64,000 nucleotides of DNA from an uncultured Prevotella sp. Lineage in GTDB: Bacteria; Bacteroidota; Bacteroidia; Bacteroidales; Bacteroidaceae. The stretch spans positions 29,642 through 93,641 of the forward strand of contig CAKQPF010000006.1 of NCBI GenBank assembly GCA_934256705.1, given 5' to 3'. Shown in pieces: positions 24,412 through 32,584 of this stretch. How positions within the stretch are numbered: the stretch's first letter is position 1; every line of letters begins with the position of its first letter. The notes below the pieces were generated by a model. The model ran no database searches, was not told where the DNA came from, and saw only the letters and a list, made by a program, of their open reading frames with translations. The translations under genes were made by a program, and so were the position numbers.

Positions 24412-24879
24412 TTACTTGAAGCTGATGAGATACTTGCAGTATTTCACTTCGTCCATGGAGAACTGCATATCCACGTCCACGAGCACTGGGCGTTTTTTCC
24501 CTTCCACTTTCTGCTTTTCCTTGGTAGAGACGACGAAAGTCCTGCCTTCCACGCTCTTCAGAGTGCCGGTAATCTTCTTTCCGTCGGCAGGAAGCACTTC
24601 CACTTCCTTTCCGATGCAGTTGACATACTGCTGTTCCACCTTGAAAGGCATACCGAGACCTGCGCTTCCGACTTCGAGTTCATAGTCCTCTTCATCACGG
24701 CTGAGATGCTCTTCGATGAAGCGGCTGAGGGCTACACAATCCTCAATCCACACACCTTCTGCATGGTCAATCTCTACTACGATGCGGTCATCAGGGCTAA
24801 CCTCTACATCTACCAGGAAGTACTCCTTACCTTGGAGCCATTCCAAAACTAAAGTCTTAACAACGTTTTTGTCTATCAT
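24412..24879 (-). CDS. rimP: Ribosome maturation factor RimP
   Basis: Assists 30S subunit assembly. The start at 24879 gives 155 residues (MIDKNVVKTLVLEWLQGKEY). An ATG at 24924 would add 15 residues not seen in the family. The RimP N-terminal domain shows FLVDVEVSPDDRIVVEIDH and CVALSRFIEEHLSR. The C-terminal SH3-like domain begins near residue 80 (YELEVGSAGLGMPF). It heads the rimP-nusA-infB operon. A promoter box (24978-24986) and a terminator-like hairpin (24935-24964) lie in the leader. Confidence 0.95.
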   Translation of the reverse strand: MIDKNVVKTLVLEWLQGKEYFLVDVEVSPDDRIVVEIDHAEGVWIEDCVALSRFIEEHLSRDEEDYELEVGSAGLGMPFKVEQQYVNCIGKEVEVLPADGKKITGTLKSVEGRTFVVSTKEKQKVEGKKRPVLVDVDMQFSMDEVKYCKYLISFK

Positions 24880-24934
24880 TATTTTCTCTCTTAATTGAAG
24901 GTGGGGATATTTCGTTATAGCCACCTAATAAAAG

Positions 24935-24964
24935 AATGAGGAACTCTCGCCGGAGTTCCTCATT
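24935..24964 (-). terminator. Terminator-like hairpin in the rimP leader
   Basis: A 12-bp perfect stem (24935-24946 with 24953-24964) is followed in the minus direction by CTTTTATTA. It lies between the rimP promoter and the rimP start. It may stop read-through from the S41 gene, or act as an attenuator. Confidence 0.6.
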
Positions 24965-24977
24965 CCACTGAACGGAT

Positions 24978-24986
24978 GCAAAGTTA
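24978..24986 (-). promoter_or_regulatory. rimP-nusA-infB promoter -7 box
   Basis: The minus-strand reading TAACTTTGC is a perfect TAnnTTTGY. The predicted start of transcription is only about 8 nt before the terminator-like hairpin. Confidence 0.7.
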
Positions 24987-25127
24987 GTAAATTTTATTGG
25001 AATTACCAAATGTTTTCACAAAAAAGTGTAAAAAGGAAAGGGATAAACCGTAAATACCTCCAGGATTTCCGTATTTATCAGTCAATCAGCCGGAAAAGCG
25101 CCGAAGCGGAAGCCGTCCGGAAGCCCG

Positions 25128-26783
25128 TCACTTACCGAGTGAAAGCGGTGTTCCCTTGCCCTCAAGTATCAGCTTCTTGGCTGCCAATGCCTGCTTGTCG
25201 GTGCGCAACTGGTGCGCCAATGCGCCACGCTGGAAATAGTATGCCGGAAGTATGTCCATCTCAAGTGCGTCGCGGATGTCCTTGGAATGGCGGTCAAGCT
25301 CGCGTGAAAGGTTGTGCTTGAGCTTCTTGCGCAATGCCTCGAATTCCGGTGCGGCATCATCGTAGTAGCCTTCAAACTTTGCCATCTTCTCCAGGTCTTC
25401 AAGGTATTTCACCGTCTCGCGGTCGTATTTGAAGCCTGCTTTCACCACCTTTTCCTTGAAGTCGGCATACTCGGCATCGGTGATGGCAAACTGGTCCTCG
25501 CTTGCTATCTTCGGATGGCGGGCGATATAATCGACCACCCAGTCTGCCGCCACGTTGGTGGAGTCGAGCCCTGCGCCGAAGAGGTAAGCCACGATGTTTG
25601 GCAATGTGTCCGCCGCGAGGGTCACGTCAGGCTTTATGCCACCTCCGTCACGCACCTCCCGTCCTGCCCTTGTGTGGAACACATGGGTCAGCGAGTCGGG
25701 TATATGCTCCGTATATCCGCCTCCCGAGTGCTTGTAGTTTATGGCCTGGATGCAGCGTCCGCTCGGTATATAATACTTGGAGGTGGTGAGTTTCATGCTC
25801 GCATTATGCGGAAGGTCCATCGGCAGCTGCACCAATCCTTTTCCAAACGTGCGCGTACCGAATATAATAGCACGGTCAAGGTCCTGCAGAGAGCCGGCCG
25901 TGATCTCGCTTGCCGAAGCTGAATTGCCGTTGACAAGCACCACAAGTGGCATAACAGTATCGATAGGCTCCTGCGTGGTGACGTAGTCATGGTTGGCACG
26001 CTTTATCTTTCCTCTCGTCGTGACGAGCGTAATACCCTTCGGCACGAACATATTGACTATCTTCACTGCCTCCTGCAGCGAACCGCCGCCATTGTTTCTC
26101 AGGTCAAAGACGAGCCCCTTCATGCCCTGCTGGCGCAGCTCCACGAATGCGCGGCGCACGTCTCTGGCGCAGTCTTCCGTAAACTGGCTAAGCCCGATGT
26201 ACCCCACTCCATCGCCCATCATGCCGTAATAAGGCACGGCAGGCATCTGTATGGCGCGTCTGGTCACCTTCATTTTCATTATCTTTCCGGTGGAAGGTCT
26301 CTTTATCTTTATTAAAAAGGTGGAACCGGCATCGCCCCTCAGATGCGAGGAGACATATTCATTGCCTTTTCCCTGCATAGTGGAATCGTCGATGGCGAGT
26401 ATCTCGTCGCCCTTCTGCAGCCCCACTTCTGCGGCCGGCATGCCTTCATACGGCTCGTCGATACATGAATTTCCCGTTTTGAGGTTGAGTCGGATAATCG
26501 CACCAATGCCGGCATACTTGCCCGTGAGCATGGTTTTCAGGTCCTTCACCTTATCGGGTGCGTAGTATTCGGTATAGGGGTCGAGCGATTTGAGCATGGC
26601 CCTGATTCCTGTCCCCACCACTTCCGACGCATCGAGCGTATCGACATACATCATATCGAGGTTCTTGTAGATGGCGGTAAATATGTCAAGGTTACGCGCC
26701 ACGTCATAGTTGTGGTTCTTCTTTTGTGCGCTGCCGGCAATGCCAACGGCAAGCAACAGCAGCAAAATCACACTTTTTCTCAT
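25128..26783 (-). CDS. S41 family C-terminal processing peptidase
   Basis: A serine protease predicted in the periplasm, 551 residues. The signal peptide is MRKSVILLLLLAVGIAGSAQ. A PDZ domain is at about 95-180 (DEPYEGMPAAEVGLQKGDEILAI). The S41 catalytic domain has the nucleophile serine in VNGNSASASEI (about residue 290) and GTRTFGKGLVQ (about 315) with the catalytic lysine. A C-terminal helical extension of about 150 residues follows. It likely works on C-terminal ends of cell envelope proteins. The substrate is unknown. It has its own -7 box (26810-26818). Confidence 0.93.
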   Translation of the reverse strand: MRKSVILLLLLAVGIAGSAQKKNHNYDVARNLDIFTAIYKNLDMMYVDTLDASEVVGTGIRAMLKSLDPYTEYYAPDKVKDLKTMLTGKYAGIGAIIRLNLKTGNSCIDEPYEGMPAAEVGLQKGDEILAIDDSTMQGKGNEYVSSHLRGDAGSTFLIKIKRPSTGKIMKMKVTRRAIQMPAVPYYGMMGDGVGYIGLSQFTEDCARDVRRAFVELRQQGMKGLVFDLRNNGGGSLQEAVKIVNMFVPKGITLVTTRGKIKRANHDYVTTQEPIDTVMPLVVLVNGNSASASEITAGSLQDLDRAIIFGTRTFGKGLVQLPMDLPHNASMKLTTSKYYIPSGRCIQAINYKHSGGGYTEHIPDSLTHVFHTRAGREVRDGGGIKPDVTLAADTLPNIVAYLFGAGLDSTNVAADWVVDYIARHPKIASEDQFAITDAEYADFKEKVVKAGFKYDRETVKYLEDLEKMAKFEGYYDDAAPEFEALRKKLKHNLSRELDRHSKDIRDALEMDILPAYYFQRGALAHQLRTDKQALAAKKLILEGKGTPLSLGK

Positions 26784-26809
26784 ATTATCTGGATTTTTCT
26801 ATTCGAAGT

Positions 26810-26818
26810 ACAAAAGTA
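26810..26818 (-). promoter_or_regulatory. S41 gene promoter -7 box
   Basis: The minus-strand reading TACTTTTGT matches TAnnTTTGY, 27 bp before the S41 start. Confidence 0.6.
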
Positions 26819-26909
26819 AGAAAAAAGTCAGAAGAAACACCCTGTTTTGGCATAAAAACGCATAAAAACACACTTTTTAAAGGAAAAATCAAAAAAAATC
26901 ACGAAAAAA

Positions 26910-26942
26910 TTTGGTGGAATCAAAAAAACGTCGTACCTTTGC
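26910..26942 (+). promoter_or_regulatory. tRNA-Asn promoter
   Basis: TTTG (-33) at 26910-26913 and TACCTTTGC (-7) at 26934-26942, spaced 20 bp apart. Confidence 0.75.
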
Positions 26943-26982
26943 ATCGCAATTCGGAAATGAGTTGTAATCTTAACAAAAGATT

Positions 26983-27056
26983 GCTTCAGTAGCTCAGTTG
27001 GTTAGAGCACCTGACTGTTAATCAGGGGGTCGTTGGTTCAAGCCCATCCTGGAGCG
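26983..27056 (+). tRNA. tRNA-Asn (GTT)
   Basis: The acceptor strands are 26983-26989 and 27049-27055 (one G-U pair). The anticodon stem CCTGA/TCAGG encloses CTGTTAA with anticodon GTT. The T stem GTTGG/CCATC has one T-T mismatch where other tRNA-Asn normally have a pair. CCA is not encoded. Confidence 0.85.
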
Positions 27057-27059
27057 CAA

Positions 27060-27091
27060 AAAGAGATACTTTCGGGTATCTCTTTTTTTTG
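27060..27091 (+). terminator. Terminator after tRNA-Asn
   Basis: The stem AGAGATAC / GTATCTCT (27062-27069 with 27075-27082) is followed by at least eight T. Confidence 0.85.
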
Positions 27092-27149
27092 TTTCTACCC
27101 TTATGGTTGCGAAATATCAAAATATCAATAAAGAAAAATAAAGAAAAAT

Positions 27150-27320
27150 ATTTCTACAATCATTATTTATTGATATTTCATAGATCCACAAAAAACCAGC
27201 CACACCTTTTTATATATCATTGTATATTTTTGTTTATTGATATTTCATATCCAGCAAGTGCGAGTCCACAGCCACACAATATCATTGTATATTTTTATCC
27301 ATTGATATTTCATACCCAGC
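27150..27320. repeat. Dispersed ATTGATATTTCAT units
   Basis: Three copies of a segment ending ATTGATATTTCAT (near 27172, 27238 and 27302) are spaced about 65 bp apart, each followed by related sequence such as CCAGCAAGT. They match the terminal inverted repeats of the MITE-like element at 27624-27749. The 1-kb gap to 28088 holds only repeats. Confidence 0.75.
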
Positions 27321-27331
27321 AAGTAAAAGCG

Positions 27332-27749
27332 GGAGAAAAACAGAACAAAAAGACGACAGCTAAGCTATCATTTCGCGATACCTAAGCTTTCACACCGCAA
27401 TAGCATAGCTTTTACCTCCTAAAAGCATAGATATTACCCTCCAATAGCATAGCTTTTACAACCTAAAAACTATGCTTTTACAACCTATTGACTATCAGTT
27501 TGTTATAAAACCATTTCCATACCATCCGCCACATACGGGAAAATCGAACAGTTTTCCCCTCGCTATGACCCTCATTGTGGATAAAATATCAATGGATAAA
27601 GAATTGGTTTGGATGCTCCTTGTGGATAAAATATCAATGGATAAAAATATAAAAAGATAATGTAAAAATATTCTTTTGAAGCAAACATACGGGCTGAAAG
27701 ATTGTTTTTATTTATAATTATCATATTTTTTTCTATTGATATTTTATCC
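27332..27749 (-). mobile_element. Composite repeat element, copy 1 (reverse orientation)
   Basis: Read on the minus strand it comprises: a MITE-like hairpin (27624-27749) with inverted ends ATAAAATATCAATGG and CCATTGATATTTTAT, a linker with CGATTTTCCC, a degenerate hairpin, a 22-bp array (six units, 27360-27491), and a tail GTTCTGTTTTT. Copies at 37752-38143 and 52211-52580 have the same order. There is no transposase. It probably spread non-autonomously. Confidence 0.85.
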
Positions 27750-27782
27750 CGATTGCCACCAAACGACAAGACAACCTGTCAG

Positions 27783-27885
27783 CAAGCTTAGGCTGGAAGC
27801 CTATACCGAGCGAAGCGAGAGTAACCCGGGACGAAGTCTCGGGATTATAAACGCAAGAAGAAAGGCTGTCTGGAAGACAGTACCA
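27783..27885. repeat. 103-bp dispersed repeat G, copy 1
   Basis: Reverse complement of 63658-63760 with a single mismatch over 103 bp. It contains three short hairpins, including CCCGAGAC-TTC-GTCCCGGG and CTGTCT-TCC-AGACAG (read on the other strand). Confidence 0.92.
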
Positions 27886-28031
27886 AAACAACATCAAATC
27901 AATTTATCCATTGATATTTTATCCCGATTGCCACCAGACCAATCACACCTTTTACCCTGAAAATTCCGTCATTGAACGATTATCACCCTAAAAATGACGA
28001 ATAAAAATGTAGGTTTTACACTTTTTTTCCG

Positions 28032-28040
28032 TAATTTTGC
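28032..28040 (+). promoter_or_regulatory. GH35 gene promoter -7 box
   Basis: TAATTTTGC, a perfect TAnnTTTGY, 49 bp before the ATG of the GH35 gene. Confidence 0.65.
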
Positions 28041-28088
28041 ACCTACAAATGTTTTATTAAGAACAAACCTCTATTTTTCAAATCCGAA

Positions 28089-30413
28089 ATGAGTAGATTT
28101 ACAAGCTTTCTCTTTGCCCTGCTGATGGCATTCGTTTTCACACCGGCATCCATAGCAAAATCCGGAGATTTCAAGGCTGGAAAGAACACTTTCCTCATCA
28201 ATGGCAAGCCTATCGTCATCAAAGCAGCGGAAATACACTACCCTCGCATTCCGCGCGAATACTGGGACCACCGCATGAAAATGTGCAAAGCACTCGGAAT
28301 GAACGCCGTCTGCATCTACATCTTCTGGAACATTCACGAGCAGAAGGAAGGTCAGTTCGACTTCACAGGCAACAATGACATCGCCGCTTTCTGCCGTCTG
28401 GCACAGAAAAACGACCTCTATGTCATCGTGCGCCCAGGCCCTTACGTATGCGCCGAATGGGAGATGGGCGGATTGCCTTGGTGGCTCCTGAAGATAAAGG
28501 ATATACGCCTGCGCGAGAAAGACCCGTACTTCATGGAGAGAGTGGAAATCTTCGAGCAGAAAGTGGCTGAGCAACTGGCTCCGCTCGCCATACAGAATGG
28601 CGGTCCGATCATAATGGTTCAGGTGGAAAATGAATACGGCAGCTACGGTGAGGACAAGCCTTACATATCCGCCATAAGGGACATCGTGCGCAAAAACTGG
28701 AACAAGGACATCGCTCTCTTCCAGTGCGACTGGGCAAGCAACTTCACAAAGAACGGACTCGACGACCTGCTCTGGACCATGAATTTCGGCACTGGTGCCA
28801 ATATCGACGCACAGTTCAGCAAACTGAAGCAGCTACGTCCAGACAGTCCTCTCATGTGCTCTGAGTTCTGGAGCGGATGGTTTGACAAATGGGGAGCCAG
28901 ACATGAGACGCGCCCGGCAAAGGCTATGACTGACGGCATCGAGGAAATGCTCCGCAAAGGCATTTCTTTCTCGCTCTATATGACGCACGGCGGCACCTCT
29001 TTCGGTCATTGGGCGGGCGCAAACAGCCCTGGCTATGCTCCCGACGTTACATCTTACGACTATGACGCCCCTATCAATGAGTATGGTCAGGCCACAGAGA
29101 AATACCACCTCCTGAGAAGCGTTCTCCAGCGTTATTCTGACGAAAAACTGCCCAAGATGCCGAAGGCTCCAATGCCGCTCATCAGTTTTCCGAGGGTAAC
29201 TCTCTCCGAATATGCTCCTCTCCAGTGCGGCATTGACAGCACAGCCGAGGGCCTCCACACCTTCGAGGAGATGAACATGGGCTACGGCACCATGATTTAC
29301 GAGGTCACTCTGCCTGCCACCAGCAAGCCTTCCATACTCACCATGGATGCGCATGACTATGCCCAGGTGTTTATCGGAGGACAGTATATCGGCAAACTCG
29401 ACCGTGTCAAGAAAGAGAAAAGTCTCCAACTGCCCGCAATCTACGCTCCTACGAAAGCCATTATCATAGTGGAAGGCATGGGAAGAATCAATTTCGGCAG
29501 AGCTATAAAGGACTATAAAGGCATCATCGGCAATATCACCCTCACCACAGAGGATGAAGTGAGCACCATCGCCTATCAGCCACGACAGTGGAAAAGCCAT
29601 ACCGTGCCCGACACTTACGAGCAGGCTCTCAAGGCTTTCAGAAAGGCTTCTGCCTTCAATCCCTCAATCGGCTATCTCCGAGGTTATTACCGTGGATACG
29701 TGAACATCAGGAAGGTGGGCGACACATTCATCAATATGGAGTCTTTCGGCAAAGGTCTTGTCTATGTAAACGGCCATGCCCTCGGCAGATTCTGGAACAT
29801 CGGACCTCAGCAGACGCTCTTTTTGCCGGGCTGTTGGCTCAAGAAGGGACGCAATGAGATTATCGTTCTCGACATTGCAGGTTCGAATGTCGCCCCTACT
29901 GTCTTCGGGCAGGCTCATCCTGAGCTCAACAAGCTCAATATCAAGAAGAATCGACTTCACGACAATCCTAAATACAAATTCGACTTCTCCACTTGCCAGC
30001 TCGCTGCTGAAGGTCAACTGAAGCCGGGTAATGGTTGGCAGAGAGTGGCTTTCGGCAAGCCTGTCACTGGTAGATACCTCACCATCGAAGTGCTCTCTTC
30101 GCATCAGGACGATGGAAGAGTGGCAATAGCTGAACTGTATGCTCTTGATGCCAAGGGCGTAAGACTCAGTCGTGAGGTCTGGTCGGCTAAATATGCTGAC
30201 AGCGAAGACGTGCAGGAAGGCAACAATACCGCTGACAAAGTCTTTGATCTACAGGAAAGCACCTACTGGCAGACCTGCAAAGGCGCCTCAATGCCTCATC
30301 GCATCACCATCGATCTCGGTGCGGTGCAGACCATCACAGGCATCGAATTGCTCCCAAGAGCTGAGCAGGGAGCACCTTATTCCATCAAGGATTACCGCAT
30401 TTATATAAAATGA
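28089..30413 (+). CDS. Secreted GH35 beta-galactosidase
   Basis: A glycoside hydrolase releasing terminal beta-galactose from the non-reducing end, predicted periplasmic (signal peptide MSRFTSFLFALLMAFVFTPASIA). In its 774 residues the GH35 catalytic barrel runs from about 25 to 340. The acid/base glutamate is in VENEYGSYG (about residue 180) and the nucleophile is in CSEFWSGWFDKWG (about residue 258). Beta-sandwich domains follow. A C-terminal discoidin-like (F5/8 type C) domain (about 650-774) ends in IDLGAVQTITGIELLPR. It is followed by GH127 and heparinase II/III-like genes on the same strand. Confidence 0.95.
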   Translation: MSRFTSFLFALLMAFVFTPASIAKSGDFKAGKNTFLINGKPIVIKAAEIHYPRIPREYWDHRMKMCKALGMNAVCIYIFWNIHEQKEGQFDFTGNNDIAAFCRLAQKNDLYVIVRPGPYVCAEWEMGGLPWWLLKIKDIRLREKDPYFMERVEIFEQKVAEQLAPLAIQNGGPIIMVQVENEYGSYGEDKPYISAIRDIVRKNWNKDIALFQCDWASNFTKNGLDDLLWTMNFGTGANIDAQFSKLKQLRPDSPLMCSEFWSGWFDKWGARHETRPAKAMTDGIEEMLRKGISFSLYMTHGGTSFGHWAGANSPGYAPDVTSYDYDAPINEYGQATEKYHLLRSVLQRYSDEKLPKMPKAPMPLISFPRVTLSEYAPLQCGIDSTAEGLHTFEEMNMGYGTMIYEVTLPATSKPSILTMDAHDYAQVFIGGQYIGKLDRVKKEKSLQLPAIYAPTKAIIIVEGMGRINFGRAIKDYKGIIGNITLTTEDEVSTIAYQPRQWKSHTVPDTYEQALKAFRKASAFNPSIGYLRGYYRGYVNIRKVGDTFINMESFGKGLVYVNGHALGRFWNIGPQQTLFLPGCWLKKGRNEIIVLDIAGSNVAPTVFGQAHPELNKLNIKKNRLHDNPKYKFDFSTCQLAAEGQLKPGNGWQRVAFGKPVTGRYLTIEVLSSHQDDGRVAIAELYALDAKGVRLSREVWSAKYADSEDVQEGNNTADKVFDLQESTYWQTCKGASMPHRITIDLGAVQTITGIELLPRAEQGAPYSIKDYRIYIK

Positions 30414-30430
30414 AGAATGAAGAATGAAGA

Positions 30431-30463
30431 GCCACTGTGTCAGCCGCGTTACCGGCTGATATA
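30431..30463 (+). repeat. Hairpin repeat family A, copy 4
   Basis: Identical over 33 bp to the copy inside rnhB. It lies between the GH35 and GH127 genes. Confidence 0.85.
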
Positions 30464-30502
30464 TAATAAAACACAACAAAAAGAACCAAAACTAACAAAA
30501 AA

Positions 30503-32575
30503 ATGAAAACTATCCTAACCTCCATCGTCCTGGCTGCGGCGGCAATCATGCCTGCCACAGCACAGAAAACGAAGACGCTGAGCAACGGCTATCCGTTCTC
30601 GCAAGTACCTTTCACAAGCGTAAAAATCGCCCACGACTCCTTCTGGGGAAGCCGATTGCAGGCTGCACGCGAAGTAACCATCCCATTGGCATTCAGCAAA
30701 TGCGAGACCGAACACCGCTATAAGAACTTTGAAATGGCTGCCTACACCCTCCAGCATCCAGGACATAAGGGACTGGACACTAAGGAATGGAACGTATCAA
30801 AGTTTATGGGCTTCTCATTCGATGACACCGATGTATATAAGACTATCGAAGGCGCAAGCTACATACTGCAGACTTATCCCGACAAGAAACTGAAGGCATA
30901 TATCGACAGTGTGCTCGACGTTGTGGCAGCCGCACAGGAGCCTGACGGCTATCTTTACACCGCACGCACCATCAATCCTAAGCATCCGCACAACTGGTCT
31001 GGCGACAAGCGCTGGGAGCAAGATGAGACATTGAGCCACGAACTATATAATCTCGGTCACATGGTGGACGCTGCCTGCGCTCATTATCAAGCCACAGGAA
31101 GCACCAAATTCCTCGACATCGCAAAGCGATATGCTGACTGCGTGGTGCGAGAAGTCGGTCCTAAGGATGGACAAGCCAAGGTGGTGCCAGGTCATCAGAT
31201 AGCAGAGATGGCGCTCGCTCGCCTCTACACCCTGACTGGAGAGAAGAAATATCTCGATGAAGCCAAATATCTGCTCGACTATCGTGGCAAGACCAAGATA
31301 CGCAATCCTTACTCACAGAGCCATGAGCCTATCCTCAAGCAGAGCGAAGCTGTAGGACATGCTGTGCGTGCTGGATATATGTATGCTGGCATTGCCGACG
31401 TGGCTGCACTCACACAAGACTCTGATTACATCAAGACAATCGACCGTATATGGGACAATATCGTGTCAAAGAAATACTATATCACCGGTGGCGTGGGCGC
31501 AAGACATGCTGGAGAGGCTTTCGGAAGCAATTACGAACTGCCTAATATGACCGCCTACAATGAGACCTGCGCTGCCATTTCCATGGTATATCTCTTTGAA
31601 CGTATGTTCCTGTTGCACGGCGATAGCAAGTACATCGACTGCCTTGAGCGCACATTATATAATGGTGTAATATCAGGAATGAGCATGGATGGCGGCAGAT
31701 TCTTCTACCCTAACCCTCTCTCAAGCGATGGTAAATACGCCTTCAATGCCGACAACAACACCACTCGCCAGCCGTGGTTCGGCTGCGCTTGCTGCCCAAG
31801 TAACCTCTGCAGGTTCATCCCTTCCGTCCCTGGTTACCTCTATGGAGTGAAGGACAACAATATCTTCGTCAACCTCTTTGCTGCCAATGTCTCCACAATC
31901 AAGGTGAATGGAAAGGACGTTGTGCTTGAGGAAACGACGGAATATCCATGGAACGGCGACATCAAGATTACGGTAAAGAAGAGCAATGCCAAGAATGCCA
32001 ACCTCCTTATCCGCATCCCTGGCTGGGTAAGAAACCAGGTTGTGCCAAGCGATCTCTATCAGTTCAGCGACAAGGAAGCACCTTCTTACAGTGTGACTGT
32101 CAACGGAAAAGCCGTGGAAGCTGACCTTTCTGCCAACAAAGGCTATCTCCCTGTGAAGAATATCCGAAAGGGTGACGTGGTAAGAATCCACTTTGATATG
32201 CCTGTCCGCACTGTTATCGCAAACCAGAAGGTGGCTGATGACAGAAGCAAAGTGGCAGTAGAGCGCGGTCCTTTAGTGTATTGTGCAGAGGCTGCAGACA
32301 ACAATGGGGAGCCTGTTCTCCGTGCTGTCATGGGCAAAAAGCCTACCTTCAACGTGGTGGACAACTACTCCATACAGAACACAGAGACCAAGAATGCGCC
32401 AGCATTCACCGTGAAAGCCATCAAGACTGAGGGTCAAATACTCAATGACAGCGCTGACGGCATCTCACTGAAGAACTGCACTCTGACCTTGATTCCTTAC
32501 TACGCATGGAATCATCGCGGTGCTAATCAGATGAATGTGTGGTTCTATCAGAACCTTACTTTCATGGATAAGTAA
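30503..32575 (+). CDS. GH127 beta-L-arabinofuranosidase (DUF1680)
   Basis: Predicted to cleave beta-L-arabinofuranosyl residues as found on plant hydroxyproline-rich glycoproteins. The 690 residues start with a signal peptide (MKTILTSIVLAAAAIMPATA). The (alpha/alpha)6 barrel has the zinc/nucleophile residues of the family: glutamate and cysteine in AYNETCAAIS (about 353-355) and the Cys-Cys pair in FGCACCPSNLCR (about 430-431). A C-terminal beta-sandwich follows. It is 90 bp downstream of GH35 and 10 bp upstream of the next gene, so these are likely one operon. Confidence 0.93.
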   Translation: MKTILTSIVLAAAAIMPATAQKTKTLSNGYPFSQVPFTSVKIAHDSFWGSRLQAAREVTIPLAFSKCETEHRYKNFEMAAYTLQHPGHKGLDTKEWNVSKFMGFSFDDTDVYKTIEGASYILQTYPDKKLKAYIDSVLDVVAAAQEPDGYLYTARTINPKHPHNWSGDKRWEQDETLSHELYNLGHMVDAACAHYQATGSTKFLDIAKRYADCVVREVGPKDGQAKVVPGHQIAEMALARLYTLTGEKKYLDEAKYLLDYRGKTKIRNPYSQSHEPILKQSEAVGHAVRAGYMYAGIADVAALTQDSDYIKTIDRIWDNIVSKKYYITGGVGARHAGEAFGSNYELPNMTAYNETCAAISMVYLFERMFLLHGDSKYIDCLERTLYNGVISGMSMDGGRFFYPNPLSSDGKYAFNADNNTTRQPWFGCACCPSNLCRFIPSVPGYLYGVKDNNIFVNLFAANVSTIKVNGKDVVLEETTEYPWNGDIKITVKKSNAKNANLLIRIPGWVRNQVVPSDLYQFSDKEAPSYSVTVNGKAVEADLSANKGYLPVKNIRKGDVVRIHFDMPVRTVIANQKVADDRSKVAVERGPLVYCAEAADNNGEPVLRAVMGKKPTFNVVDNYSIQNTETKNAPAFTVKAIKTEGQILNDSADGISLKNCTLTLIPYYAWNHRGANQMNVWFYQNLTFMDK

Positions 32576-32584
32576 CATAATAGT

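Noticed and set aside
24880..24924. Extended start of RimP
   Set aside because: The ATG at 24879 gives the normal family length, and the extension lies in the leader region.
27060..28088. Insertion sequence remnant in the repeat-rich gap
   Set aside because: No open frame resembles a transposase, and only short dispersed repeats are present.
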